Source of the DNA: Afipia sp. 1NLS2
GTDB taxonomy: Bacteria; Pseudomonadota; Alphaproteobacteria; Rhizobiales; Xanthobacteraceae
Direction of reading: 5' to 3'
NCBI RefSeq assembly: GCF_000178995.1
Contig: NZ_ADVZ01000004.1
Span: 1-64,000 of the forward strand
Length of the DNA stretch: 64,000 nt
The first letter of the stretch is position 1, and each line of letters starts with the position of its first letter. Under the pieces are notes generated by a model that did not search any database, was not told where the DNA came from, and saw nothing but the letters and a program-made list of their open reading frames with translations. A program made the translations under genes and the position numbers. Of this stretch, positions 1 to 7,813 are shown piece after piece.

Positions 1-258
1 TTTCGCAAGGTCGTGCTCGAGAACTTCAACATGTCGCTCGGCGCGGGCCTGACCAAGCTCGCGGGCAAGGTATTCCGCATCGGTCATCTCGGCGAATGCA
101 ACGAGCTGACGCTGCTCGGCGCGCTGTCGGGCGTGGAGCTGGGCCTGTCGATCGCGGGCGTGCCGCATCGCGCCGGTGGCGTCGCTGCCGCCATGAAGCT
201 CCTCGAAGACCGCACCAACGCCAATCTCGCAAACCACCTCAAGATCATCAAAAACTGA
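1..258 (+). CDS. Serine/alanine-glyoxylate aminotransferase, C-terminal part
   Basis: This is the last 85 codons of a gene that begins left of the window. The residues resemble the C-terminal domain of PLP-dependent class V aminotransferases acting on serine or alanine and glyoxylate: a segment with MSLGAGLTKLAGKVFRIGH is followed by GECNELTLLGALSGVE, both typical of that family. The enzyme would transfer an amino group to glyoxylate in the cytoplasm, giving glycine. The PLP lysine and the N-terminal domain lie outside the window, so serine and alanine specificity cannot be separated. The next gene starts 75 bases downstream on the same strand. Confidence 0.8.
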   Translation, partial: FRKVVLENFNMSLGAGLTKLAGKVFRIGHLGECNELTLLGALSGVELGLSIAGVPHRAGGVAAAMKLLEDRTNANLANHLKIIKN

Positions 259-333
259 CGACTGACGACGACCAAGACTGAACTCAATGAATCCGCCCAT
301 CAGATGGCGGAGTTGAACCCTGGGATTAGAGCC

Positions 334-1404
334 ATGCCTCACTATAACATCCTCATCCTCGGAGCCTCCTATGGCTCGCTTCTGGCCTCGAAATTGATGT
401 TCGGCGGCCACGACGTGACACTCGTCTGCCTCCCTGCGGAGGCGGATCTCATCAACAAGGAAGGCTTCCGCGTGCGGATGCCGATCCGTGGCCGCAAGGA
501 CCAGATCGAGATCGATTCCCGCAAGCTGCCCGGCAAGGTGAAGGCCGCCGGACCCGCCGACGTGAACCCGAAAGATTACGATCTGATCGGGCTTGCGATG
601 CAGGAGCCGCAATATGGCTCGCCCGGCGTGCGCGAACTCCTCGATGCCGTGGCGAAGTCGGGCGTACCGTGCATGTCGATCATGAACATGCCGCCGCTGC
701 CCTACATGCAGCGCATTCCCGGTCTCGATGCTGACGCGCTGAAGCCGGCCTACACCGCACCCGAAGTCTGGGCTAATTTCGATCCCGGCAAATTGACGCT
801 GTGCAGCCCCGATCCGCAGGCGGTGCGCCCGCCGGAGGAAAAGGTCAACGTCCTGCAGGTGACGCTGCCGACCAACTTCAAGGTTGCGCGCTTCGACGAC
901 GAGAAAAGCAACGAGATGCTCCGCAACCTCGAGCAAGACATCCAGAACGTTCGCTTCGATGCGCCTGAGGGCAAGATCGAGTTGCCGGTGAAGCTGCGCT
1001 TCCATGACTCGCTGTTTGTACCGCTCGCGAAATGGGCGATGCTGATGGCAGGCAATTATCGCTGCATCACGCCGGACGGCATGCGCACCGCACAGGAGGC
1101 CGTGCATTCCAACCTCGAGGAATCGCGCTCGATCTACAATTTCGTGGTGGATGTCTGCGTGAAGCTCGGCGCTTCGCGCGACGACATGGTGCCGTTCGAG
1201 AAATACGCGGCGGCGGCGGAAAGCCTCTCGCGCCCGGCCTCCGCCGCACGGGCGCTCAACAACGGCGTTCCGAATATCGAACGGGCCGACAAGCTGGTGC
1301 AGCTGACGGCTCGCCAGATCGGCATGAGTCATCCCGTCCTCGACGCCATCGTCGCTCTTGTCGATAAGAGGCTTGCGGATAATCGCAAAAAGCTTGCTGC
1401 TTAA
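334..1404 (+). CDS. Ketopantoate-reductase-like NADP-dependent oxidoreductase
   Basis: A 356-residue protein resembling the ApbA/PanE family (2-dehydropantoate 2-reductase). It opens with a Rossmann strand and a variant dinucleotide loop GASYGS rather than the classical GxGxxG, then has a C-terminal helical domain with a lysine followed by a distant asparagine (KWAMLMAGN). True PanE reduces ketopantoate with NADPH for pantothenate synthesis, and panD lies about 8 kb away. However, the protein is long for PanE (about 300 residues), and a second PanE-like gene sits at 36.8 kb, so the substrate is uncertain. ATG at 334 is chosen because the fold begins there; an in-frame ATG at 304 would add ten residues. 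A perfect hairpin follows the stop. Confidence 0.65.
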   Translation: MPHYNILILGASYGSLLASKLMFGGHDVTLVCLPAEADLINKEGFRVRMPIRGRKDQIEIDSRKLPGKVKAAGPADVNPKDYDLIGLAMQEPQYGSPGVRELLDAVAKSGVPCMSIMNMPPLPYMQRIPGLDADALKPAYTAPEVWANFDPGKLTLCSPDPQAVRPPEEKVNVLQVTLPTNFKVARFDDEKSNEMLRNLEQDIQNVRFDAPEGKIELPVKLRFHDSLFVPLAKWAMLMAGNYRCITPDGMRTAQEAVHSNLEESRSIYNFVVDVCVKLGASRDDMVPFEKYAAAAESLSRPASAARALNNGVPNIERADKLVQLTARQIGMSHPVLDAIVALVDKRLADNRKKLAA

Positions 1405-1412
1405 TCGTATCT

Positions 1413-1447
1413 CACCGGCGCGCTTCGCGAGAGCGAAGCGGCCGGTG
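1413..1447 (+). terminator. Hairpin downstream of the reductase gene
   Basis: CACCGG pairs with CCGGTG at the base, and inside it CGCTTCGC pairs with GCGAAGCG around a GAGA tetraloop. It begins nine bases after the stop at 1404. There is no clear T-run, so intrinsic termination is likely but not certain. Confidence 0.5.
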
Positions 1448-1485
1448 TTAGGCAAACATCAGGCATCGGAAGCGCGAAAAAGCCA

Positions 1486-1674
1486 ATGAAACGCCTTAGC
1501 CTTATCAAGAATCTTGAGCCGCAGCCCGTCAGAAATTTGAGGGTTGTTTCCCCTTCACGCGATGAGAATTTGCGGTTGAGATTGCTGGAGGCCTTTGTTG
1601 CCGTTTGCGATCAAGACCGTGCCGCGATCGTAGAGTTCGCGGAAGGGCTGGTTGATCCCATCTGGGATTATTGA
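1486..1674 (+). CDS. Small hypothetical protein (weak)
   Basis: A 62-codon frame from ATG 1486 to TGA 1674. The product is rich in Leu and charged residues and ends in a compact acidic stretch (EFAEGLVDPIWDY). No family was recognised, there is no signal peptide or membrane segment, and no strong Shine-Dalgarno sequence is visible. It overlaps a reverse-strand frame (1555-1962) that also shows no family. Small orphan proteins of this size are common in this group of bacteria, but the surrounding DNA is AT-richer than the neighbouring genes, and this could be non-coding. Confidence 0.25.
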   Translation: MKRLSLIKNLEPQPVRNLRVVSPSRDENLRLRLLEAFVAVCDQDRAAIVEFAEGLVDPIWDY

Positions 1675-2304
1675 AGCATTCGCCGAGTTCGCTTCGAAGA
1701 AGCAGAGTAAGGCCCTGTGCTCGGTAGAGCGATTCCCGGCTGCCGCATTTTGCCAAGAGTTTACGAGATGAGTGGCAGCTTCTCGAATTGATGGAATGGC
1801 GGTGGAGACGACAGAATCCATTCCAAGGTCGTTGCCCCGGTGAGCAAGAGTTCGATCTGTAAATTTGAAGGCCATTTCCGAAACTCTGCATTGGTGCGAC
1901 GCAATAGCGAAAGAACGCGCCAACGGCTTTACTGCGGCGGAATGTCGTCCGGCTCGTTCCATCCGCTGTTGTTCTTGACCGCGTAAAGCGTGTCCCCTAA
2001 GGTATCATCAGCGATACGTATCGAACCGCAGTGCTCCGTGTGAGCCGCATTCATCGTCAGTCTCTGACGGGGCGTTATTCGATAAAACAATCGCTGTTTT
2101 CCCAAAATGTCACTGATGTGAGTGCGCTTGTCTGAGCGCACGCCGCATCTTGATTCGTAGAATTTGCAATCGGCTCGACGCGCATTGGCGTGAGAGCCGG
2201 GCGGGAGGATTTTGTCTGTTGGTTTGTGTTCAGTTTTTCATATGTCGCGCGGGTTGCATTGCGCGCCGTAGCCGGCGAGAGCATCGCTGTCGGGCTGGTT
2301 CGTT
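1675..2304. other. Gene-poor gap with two hairpins
   Basis: No convincing gene was found on either strand. By eye the base composition drops to about half GC, against about 60 percent or more in the flanking genes. Two perfect inverted repeats are visible: CGTCAG/CTGACG with a 3-base centre (2055-2069), and GTGCGCT/AGCGCAC with a 6-base centre (2122-2141). The right part presumably holds the promoter for the TusA/DsrE operon, but no promoter boxes could be assigned. Confidence 0.4.
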
Positions 2305-2547
2305 ATGAACGAGCCTCTTATCGCCGATGTCGAATGGGATGCGGGCGATCTGGGCTGCGGCCCGCTGCTGCTCGAATTGCGCAATCGGTTGCGCACCATG
2401 CCAGGGCAGGTGTTCAAGCTGATCTCCGTCGATCCAGGCTCGCCGGAGGATCTGCCGGTCTGGTGCCGGCTCAGTCGCAACGAACTGCTGCATCACGATC
2501 CGAAAACAAAGAGCTACTGGATTCGCTCGCGTCTCGACTGGGAGTGA
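2305..2547 (+). CDS. TusA-like sulfur-carrier family protein, variant motif
   Basis: An 80-residue protein with the TusA/SirA/YeeD pattern: a GDLGCG start where TusA has its CPxP motif, then a helix with LRNRL, a strand, DPGSPEDLP and a closing VWCRLSRNELL that matches the second half of TusA. TusA proteins carry a persulfide on the Cys of CPxP. Here that Cys (in GCGPLL) is kept but both prolines are out of place. A second Cys lies in WCR. The first domain of the fusion protein at 7814 is its close relative, so the two probably act in one pathway. A DsrE-like gene follows after 68 bases; TusA and DsrE proteins are known partners in sulfur relays. Its sulfur-carrier role is inferred. Confidence 0.7.
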   Translation: MNEPLIADVEWDAGDLGCGPLLLELRNRLRTMPGQVFKLISVDPGSPEDLPVWCRLSRNELLHHDPKTKSYWIRSRLDWE

Positions 2548-2615
2548 CGCGGCGCCCGAGAGAAACCTGATTCCCGATTCGAAAAGTTCACACGCCGATC
2601 TAAAAGGAGATTCAA

Positions 2616-2978
2616 ATGGCCGGAAATTTCGTCGTCAGCCTGACCCACGCCAAGAACGATACCGACAAGGCGACCGTCGCTTTCGTCATCGCCAATGCGG
2701 CGATCGCGTCCGAGAAGAAGGTCGTGGTGTTCCTATCGATCGAGGGCACGCGGCTGTCACAGAAGGGCTATGCCGACGACATCCACGAAGAGGGCTTCGC
2801 GCCTTTGAAGGATTTGATGAAGAGCTTTGCCGAAGCAGGCGGCCAGATGTTCGTCTGCTCGCCCTGCTTCAAGAAGCGCGGGCTCGACGAGAACAATCTG
2901 GTGCCGGGTGCGGTGATCGTCGGCGGCGCGAAGCTCGTCGAATTCCTCGGCGATGGCTGCCCCAGCGTCAGCTACTGA
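2616..2978 (+). CDS. DsrE family protein
   Basis: A 120-residue cytoplasmic protein resembling DsrE/YchN-like peroxiredoxin-fold proteins. The N-terminal half has the alternating strands of the fold (FVVSLTHAKND; VVVFLSIEGTRL). The second half contains a Cys in VCSPCFKKRGL, followed by VPGAVIVGGAKLVEFL. The Cys-Phe-Lys-Lys-Arg segment is the likely sulfur-carrying site. A good Shine-Dalgarno sequence (AAAGGAG) precedes ATG 2616. The stop overlaps the start of the next gene by 26 bases, which indicates translational coupling if that ATG is used. DsrE proteins transfer sulfur to or from TusA partners in oxidation or thiolation pathways; the acceptor here is unknown. Confidence 0.75.
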   Translation: MAGNFVVSLTHAKNDTDKATVAFVIANAAIASEKKVVVFLSIEGTRLSQKGYADDIHEEGFAPLKDLMKSFAEAGGQMFVCSPCFKKRGLDENNLVPGAVIVGGAKLVEFLGDGCPSVSY

Positions 2979-3582
2979 CAAATTCCGCGAGCGTTTGCGT
3001 GGTGTGAACGCTCGCGCATGGTCCATTCAAGGGATGGCATTGATGTTTCGTTATCGGTGGCTGCTTGCTTTATTTGTGGTGGTGACGCTGGGTTACATGG
3101 CACTGAGCTTTGCCATGTTCCAGATGCCGGACACGATGGCGGACGCCGAGAATTGTGGCTTCCTGCCCGGTGAATTCGTTGCCGCAGGTCAACTCACGTA
3201 CGAGCGTTCACAGGCGTGGTTGATCAGCTTTCAGCGCAAGGACGAAATCTGGATCGCGGTGTCGGTCGGAATGGCGGCAACCTTTATCGGATTTGCCCTG
3301 TCGATCGGGCGACGCGTCGGCGGCGGCGTTGCCACCGGCGCCGCGATGGGCGGCGGCGTGCTGGCGCTGTCGGCCATATGCGTGAGTTGTCTTGCGCCGG
3401 TGCTGTCGGTGGTCGGGCTCGGTCTCGCCGGCTCGCTGTTCGCCGGCCTGCCGAAATGGTTGATCGCACTCAACACCCTGATGTTGACGGGGTGGGGCGC
3501 ACTCTATCTGTCGCGGCGAGGCAGTTCATGCCCGGTGCCGCGCTCCAAAACCTCGATCTCGTCAAATCCGAAAGCCGTCTGA
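2953..3582 (+). CDS. Small multi-spanning membrane protein with paired Cys
   Basis: Up to 209 residues with about four membrane segments: one near residue 40 (WLLALFVVVTLGYMALSF), one near 100 (WIAVSVGMAATFIGFALSI), one near 140 and one near 165. Two cysteines flank VS inside the third segment (ICVSCLAPV), and another lies in an outer loop (ENCGFLPGEF). I do not recognise the family. Membrane-embedded cysteine pairs occur in thiol or sulfur transporters and in DsbD-like carriers, which would fit the TusA/DsrE neighbours, but that is inference. ATG 2953 overlaps the DsrE gene; ATG 3034 or 3043, with AAGGG just upstream, is a plausible alternative start that skips a polar N-terminus. Confidence 0.6.
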   Translation: MAAPASATDKFRERLRGVNARAWSIQGMALMFRYRWLLALFVVVTLGYMALSFAMFQMPDTMADAENCGFLPGEFVAAGQLTYERSQAWLISFQRKDEIWIAVSVGMAATFIGFALSIGRRVGGGVATGAAMGGGVLALSAICVSCLAPVLSVVGLGLAGSLFAGLPKWLIALNTLMLTGWGALYLSRRGSSCPVPRSKTSISSNPKAV

Positions 3583-3593
3583 GGGAGGCCGTG

Positions 3594-5168
3594 ATGCTTG
3601 CCAGAACCTGTAAACTCGGAACGGCTCTTGCTGCCCTGCTGCTGTTGCCGCTGCCTGCCGCAATGGCAACCGACTATGCGACCGTGCTGCAGCCCGCAAA
3701 GCCAGGGTTGCCGCTCGCGCATCCCATCGCCAAGACTGACATCGCGCCGCCGCCATTCTCGGAGATCGCCGACCGGCCGGTGAAGCCCGCTTATGTGCCG
3801 GGCCTGCCGGGGTTGCCGCAAGGCGTCGCGGTGAAGGATGATTTCGGCGTGCCGCGGCCGCCGAAATATGACGGCGTGGTGATCCGCAAGAGCCGCGTCG
3901 AGAACGGTGAAGTGGTGATTCCGCCGGGTGGCTTGTTCTATCTGGAAGATACCTGGGGAGGCGAGGTGGCGTTGCGCGGCGAACCGATGCCGGTGCTCGG
4001 TCGGATGCCGACTTATGTCGATTACGACATGAGCATCGTCGTGAAGGAGAACGTCACGATTCCAGCGGGCAAGAGCGTCGTGGTCGGTGGTACGGTTTAT
4101 CAGTATTACGCAACTGTCGGGCACGAGAAGCTCGCCAACCATGCGCTGCATGTGAAGACCATCGCGGGCACCGATTGGGAATGGGCGTTCGGCTCTCCGG
4201 TGTTGTCGCAGACAGAGCCGTCCTGGTGGGGCACGCGCTTCACCCAACTCTACAATCAGGGGCAGGCCCGCGAAGTCACACCGCAGAAGATGGTGTTTGA
4301 CTGGATTTCCGGCGTTCGGATGGACCGCCTGCTGCTGGCCGATGAGAAGGTGTTCTCCGGTCTTGCCAGCGCGGGCGATCAATGGACATCGGGCGCGCGC
4401 ACCATTCGTCTCGCCGAAGTGAATGCCGAGGCCGGCACGGCACGCATCGAAGTGATCGAGGACGGCAAGGTCGTTCTCAATCGCACGCTCGGTCCGGTGA
4501 AAAACGAATTGCTGATCGAAGATCACGACGCCCGCAAGGCGCTGGTGTTCGAGCACGGTGATGTCGCCGGATTTCTGTCGCCATGGCCGGAGCCGTTCAA
4601 GGACGGCAAGGCCAACCTGAAAATCTACGGCAAGACCTTCAGTCTCAATTACGGGCAGGACTACGCGCCCGACGCGCGCTTCGCCGTTTATCCGGTCGGC
4701 TGCCCGACCGGACACAATTTCGGGTTCATGCTGGTCAACAAGGAAGAGATCCGGCTGAAGCCGGGGGCGGCGTTCAGCGGGCCGGAAGGCTACTTCAAAG
4801 TCGCGGTCGACCGCATCGACGGCGACAAGGTCACCGCCTGGCATGTAGAGGACAAGAAGGGCAACCGCTCGGTCAATCTCGGCGGCGCGGATGTCGCCAA
4901 TGTCGATCTCGTCCTCGGTCAGGGCCGCGTGACAGGACAAGCCATCCTCAAGGATGTCGGTCGTGCCATGCTGGCGCGGACTTATCAGTCGATCGTCGAG
5001 GCGAGCGGACAGACGGTGGCCGCGAATACTGGCGCCAAGCCGGCGACGCATGAAGCTGCACAGTCCGCAGTGGTGGCCGGGCTTTCGCCGGGCATGCTCG
5101 CCGGTTTCGGAATCCTGCTGTTGGGCTGCATCGGCGTCGGTTACGAAATCGGCCGCCGCCGCGCATGA
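3594..5168 (+). CDS. Unknown exported protein with C-terminal membrane anchor
   Basis: A 524-residue protein that I do not recognise. It begins with a clear signal peptide (Leu/Ala-rich core ending AAMA, residues 1-22), then a proline-rich stretch, and a long beta-rich body with repeated strand-turn patterns to about residue 470. One membrane segment near the end (GMLAGFGILLLGCIGVGYEIG) precedes an Arg-rich tail, so the body should face the periplasm. The body contains one notable Cys (PVGCPTGHNFGF). A strong Shine-Dalgarno sequence (GAGGGAGG) sits just before ATG 3594, 11 bases after the preceding gene. Its place between a DsrE/membrane pair and a PhnD-type binding protein suggests a periplasmic part of the same system. 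Confidence 0.6.
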   Translation: MLARTCKLGTALAALLLLPLPAAMATDYATVLQPAKPGLPLAHPIAKTDIAPPPFSEIADRPVKPAYVPGLPGLPQGVAVKDDFGVPRPPKYDGVVIRKSRVENGEVVIPPGGLFYLEDTWGGEVALRGEPMPVLGRMPTYVDYDMSIVVKENVTIPAGKSVVVGGTVYQYYATVGHEKLANHALHVKTIAGTDWEWAFGSPVLSQTEPSWWGTRFTQLYNQGQAREVTPQKMVFDWISGVRMDRLLLADEKVFSGLASAGDQWTSGARTIRLAEVNAEAGTARIEVIEDGKVVLNRTLGPVKNELLIEDHDARKALVFEHGDVAGFLSPWPEPFKDGKANLKIYGKTFSLNYGQDYAPDARFAVYPVGCPTGHNFGFMLVNKEEIRLKPGAAFSGPEGYFKVAVDRIDGDKVTAWHVEDKKGNRSVNLGGADVANVDLVLGQGRVTGQAILKDVGRAMLARTYQSIVEASGQTVAANTGAKPATHEAAQSAVVAGLSPGMLAGFGILLLGCIGVGYEIGRRRA

Positions 5169-5211
5169 TTCAAAGTTCAACGTCAAGCATTCAACATGGG
5201 GAAACGACATT

Positions 5212-6096
5212 ATGGATATGAATAAAGGGCGAAGGAATTTCATCGTCACGACGGCGGGCCTTGCGGCGACGACGCTATTCACGCCGGCGATCGCGCAGGG
5301 CAAGAAGAAGCTGCATTTCGGTGTCGGCCCGCTGCTGCCAAATGCTGACGACACCAGGAAAGCCTACACGCCGGTGTTCGCGCATCTGGCGAAAGAGCTC
5401 GGCGTCGATTTCGATCTCGTCGCGACGACCGATTGGGCAGGCATGGCAGTGGCGATGGGCTCCAACCAACTCGATGTCGCGTGGATGGGACCGTGGGGCT
5501 ACATCATCGCCAATGCCCAGACGGGCTGTCAGGCGGTTGCGACCGTGAAGTACGACGACAAGCCGGTCTATTATGCGATTATCATCGCGCGGCCCGATCT
5601 GCAGGTTTCGAAATTCCCGGACGATACCAAGGGCAAATCGATTTCCTTCGCCGATGTGGGCTCCACCTCGGGCTGGCTGATCCCGAGCTACTACGCCAAG
5701 GAGGTCTGGAAGATCGACCCAAAAACCTACTGGAAATACACCGATGGTGCGACCCATGGCGCGAACGAGATCGCGGTGAGTTCGGGTCAGGTCGATATGG
5801 CGACTGACTTCGACCGCAACCGCAACGCGATGATCGCCAGCGGCAAGATCAAAGAAGGCGCCAACAAGATCATCTGGACCTCCGACCCGCTGCCGAACGA
5901 TGCGATTGCGTTGCCAGCCAATGCGCCGAAGGAGCTTGGTGCTCAGGTACAAAAGATCCTGGCCGCGATCACGGTCGAGCAGGCCAAGACGCTGCTGCCG
6001 CCGCGTTACACCGGGTTCGTCCCTGCCGACCACGCCTCCTACGCGATGATCGAAAAGGCAGGTATCGCGGTCGGCAAGATCAAGCCGAAGGCATGA
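5212..6096 (+). CDS. PhnD-type ABC substrate-binding protein
   Basis: A 294-residue periplasmic binding protein of the phosphate/phosphite/phosphonate (PhnD) family. The N-terminus KGRRNFIVTTAGLAA looks like a Tat-type signal and ends near AIAQ. The mature part starts with a strand and GVGPLLPN, followed by AMGSNQLDVAWMGPWGYIIA, the hallmark of PhnD proteins. Later come GKSISFADVGSTSGWLIPSYY and QVDMATDFDRN. Members of this family bind phosphonates, phosphite or other small anions; the ligand here is not predictable. It is followed by the matching permease and ATPase, and lies inside the TusA/DsrE/MetE-fusion block, which argues for a ligand connected with sulfur or methyl chemistry. ATG 5218 is an alternative start. 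Confidence 0.8.
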   Translation: MDMNKGRRNFIVTTAGLAATTLFTPAIAQGKKKLHFGVGPLLPNADDTRKAYTPVFAHLAKELGVDFDLVATTDWAGMAVAMGSNQLDVAWMGPWGYIIANAQTGCQAVATVKYDDKPVYYAIIIARPDLQVSKFPDDTKGKSISFADVGSTSGWLIPSYYAKEVWKIDPKTYWKYTDGATHGANEIAVSSGQVDMATDFDRNRNAMIASGKIKEGANKIIWTSDPLPNDAIALPANAPKELGAQVQKILAAITVEQAKTLLPPRYTGFVPADHASYAMIEKAGIAVGKIKPKA

Positions 6097-6160
6097 GCAC
6101 GATGCTGATGGCGGGCTGCGGCAGTGCCGCGGCTCGTCACGGTTGCGACCTGAGACGACG

Positions 6161-6976
6161 ATGATGAGTAGAGCCGAGCGCGCACTCGCCGATCTTGAAG
6201 TGATGCAACGCGGCTCGACGGGAACGCGCGTGCGGTTTTGGGTGATGGTCGCGATCGTCGCGGGCTTCTACGCAGTGTCGTGGAATCTCGCTGGGGTCGA
6301 TCTCGCGAAGCTCTCGACCGGACTGCCACGGCTTGGCCATTGGATCATGACGGCGTGGCCGCCGAAATTCGACGAACTGCCGCTGTTCGCGCTGCGCACG
6401 GCAGAAACCGTCGCGATGGCCGCCATCGGCACCACGGTGGCGACCATTCTCGCAATTCCGATGTCGATTCTTGCCAGCCGCAACATCACACCGTGGCCGC
6501 GCCTGTATTATCCGGCACGCTGGTTTCTGAACGCGTTGCGCGGCATCGACTCCTTTGTGTTTGCATTGTTATTCGTCGCAGCGGTGGGGTTGGGTCCATT
6601 TGCAGGCGTACTTGGCATCGCGTTGCACACCTGGGGCAGCGCCGCCAAATTCTTTGCCGACCATATCGAGAATGTGAATCTCGGGCCGTTGGAAGCGGTG
6701 CGCACGACAGGTGCTGGGCGTTTCACGGCCATCGCTTATGCGCTGGTGCCGGATGTGTTGCCGGTGATGCTGTCGACGACATTGTTCTGGTGGGAGTTCA
6801 ACGTCCGCGCTTCGACAGTGCTGGGCGTGGTCGGAGCGGGCGGCATCGGGCAGGAACTGAAGAACAGCATGGACCTGCTCGATTTCCCGCGCCTGTTCAC
6901 GATCATTGCCGTCATCCTCGTTGTCGTCACCGCGCTGGATCAGTTGTCCGGCTGGTTGCGCAAGCGACTGGTGTGA
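6161..6976 (+). CDS. PhnE-type ABC transporter permease
   Basis: A 271-residue inner-membrane permease of the PhnE family with about six membrane segments. The cytoplasmic coupling loop is visible as EAVRTTGAGRFTAIAYALVP, matching the EAA motif region. The end has FPRLFTIIAVILVVVTALDQLSGWLR, typical of PhnE. ATG 6161 is preferred over an in-frame TTG at 6143. The next gene begins two bases after its stop, so translation is coupled. It should pair with the binding protein at 5212 and the ATPase at 6979 to form a complete importer. Confidence 0.85.
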   Translation: MMSRAERALADLEVMQRGSTGTRVRFWVMVAIVAGFYAVSWNLAGVDLAKLSTGLPRLGHWIMTAWPPKFDELPLFALRTAETVAMAAIGTTVATILAIPMSILASRNITPWPRLYYPARWFLNALRGIDSFVFALLFVAAVGLGPFAGVLGIALHTWGSAAKFFADHIENVNLGPLEAVRTTGAGRFTAIAYALVPDVLPVMLSTTLFWWEFNVRASTVLGVVGAGGIGQELKNSMDLLDFPRLFTIIAVILVVVTALDQLSGWLRKRLV

Positions 6977-6978
6977 CT

Positions 6979-7803
6979 ATGGCGGAAACAATGCAAGTCA
7001 TGAACATGCCGATCGCATCGACCATACTGGAACGCCATCATGGTGCTTGCCGGATGCGGGTGGATGGTCTCAGCAAGGCGTTCGACGGGTATGCGGCCAT
7101 CGAGGATGTCAGTTTTGACGTGCATGACGGCGAGTTCGTCGCGGTGCTAGGTCCGAGCGGCGCCGGGAAGACGACGCTGTTTCGTTGCATGGCCGGCCTG
7201 CTTGCGTCTGATGACGGCAGTGTGTGGATCGACAATGACGACATCGCCGCGATGCGCGATCGCTCGCGCCGCCGGCTTGCGGTGGTGTTTCAGCAATTCA
7301 ATCTGGTGAACCGGCTGACCGCACTCGAGAATGTTCTCGCCGGCCGGCTCGGTTACGTTCCGGCCTGGCGCGGCTGGTTGCGGCGCTTCACCCGCGCCGA
7401 CCGGCTATTGGCGATGGAATGTCTCGACCGTGTCGGTCTACTCGCGCAGGCCGGGCAGCGCGCGGACACGTTGTCGGGCGGCCAGCAGCAGCGCGTTGCG
7501 GTCGCGCGGGCACTGGCGCAGCAGCCGAGCCTGATTGTCGCCGACGAGCCGGTCGCGAGCCTTGATCCGAACGCCAGCGCCGGTGTGTTGGAACTGCTGC
7601 GCGGCATCGCGCGCACGGACGGCGTCGGCGTAATATGCAGCCTGCATCAGGTGCATTTCGCGCGCGTCTATGCCGACCGCATCATCGGCCTGTCGCACGG
7701 CCGCATCCTCATCGACGTGCCGAGTGCGAAATTCGATCAGGCGGCGTACGAAACTTTGTATGGTTCCCAGAACCCGGCCTCCGCCGATCCAACATCCGTG
7801 TGA
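6979..7803 (+). CDS. PhnC-type ABC transporter ATPase
   Basis: A 274-residue ATPase. Walker A is GPSGAGKTT (residues 58-66), the Q-loop is VVFQQFNLVNRL, the signature is LSGGQQQRVAVARAL, Walker B is LIVADEPVASLD, and the switch histidine lies in CSLHQVHFAR. Length and spacing match PhnC. The N-terminus has an extra stretch of about 25 residues before the first strand. No phn genes for C-P lyase or phosphonatase lie nearby, so calling the system a phosphonate importer on homology alone would be unsafe. It ends 10 bases before the TusA-MetE fusion gene. Confidence 0.85.
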   Translation: MAETMQVMNMPIASTILERHHGACRMRVDGLSKAFDGYAAIEDVSFDVHDGEFVAVLGPSGAGKTTLFRCMAGLLASDDGSVWIDNDDIAAMRDRSRRRLAVVFQQFNLVNRLTALENVLAGRLGYVPAWRGWLRRFTRADRLLAMECLDRVGLLAQAGQRADTLSGGQQQRVAVARALAQQPSLIVADEPVASLDPNASAGVLELLRGIARTDGVGVICSLHQVHFARVYADRIIGLSHGRILIDVPSAKFDQAAYETLYGSQNPASADPTSV

Positions 7804-7813
7804 GACAATCATC

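Noticed and set aside
1555-1962. 135-codon reverse-strand frame in the left gap
   Set aside because: No motif and no ribosome-binding site; composition not gene-like, though it cannot be excluded entirely.
3504-5354. Long reverse-strand open frame opposite the unknown exported protein gene
   Set aside because: Product is His/Arg-rich without any fold; the plus-strand gene has a signal peptide and strong Shine-Dalgarno. Antisense open frames are common in high-GC DNA.
5212-7803. Calling the importer a phosphonate transporter
   Set aside because: Only family resemblance; no C-P lyase, phosphonatase or phosphite dehydrogenase gene is present, and neighbours point to sulfur/methyl chemistry.
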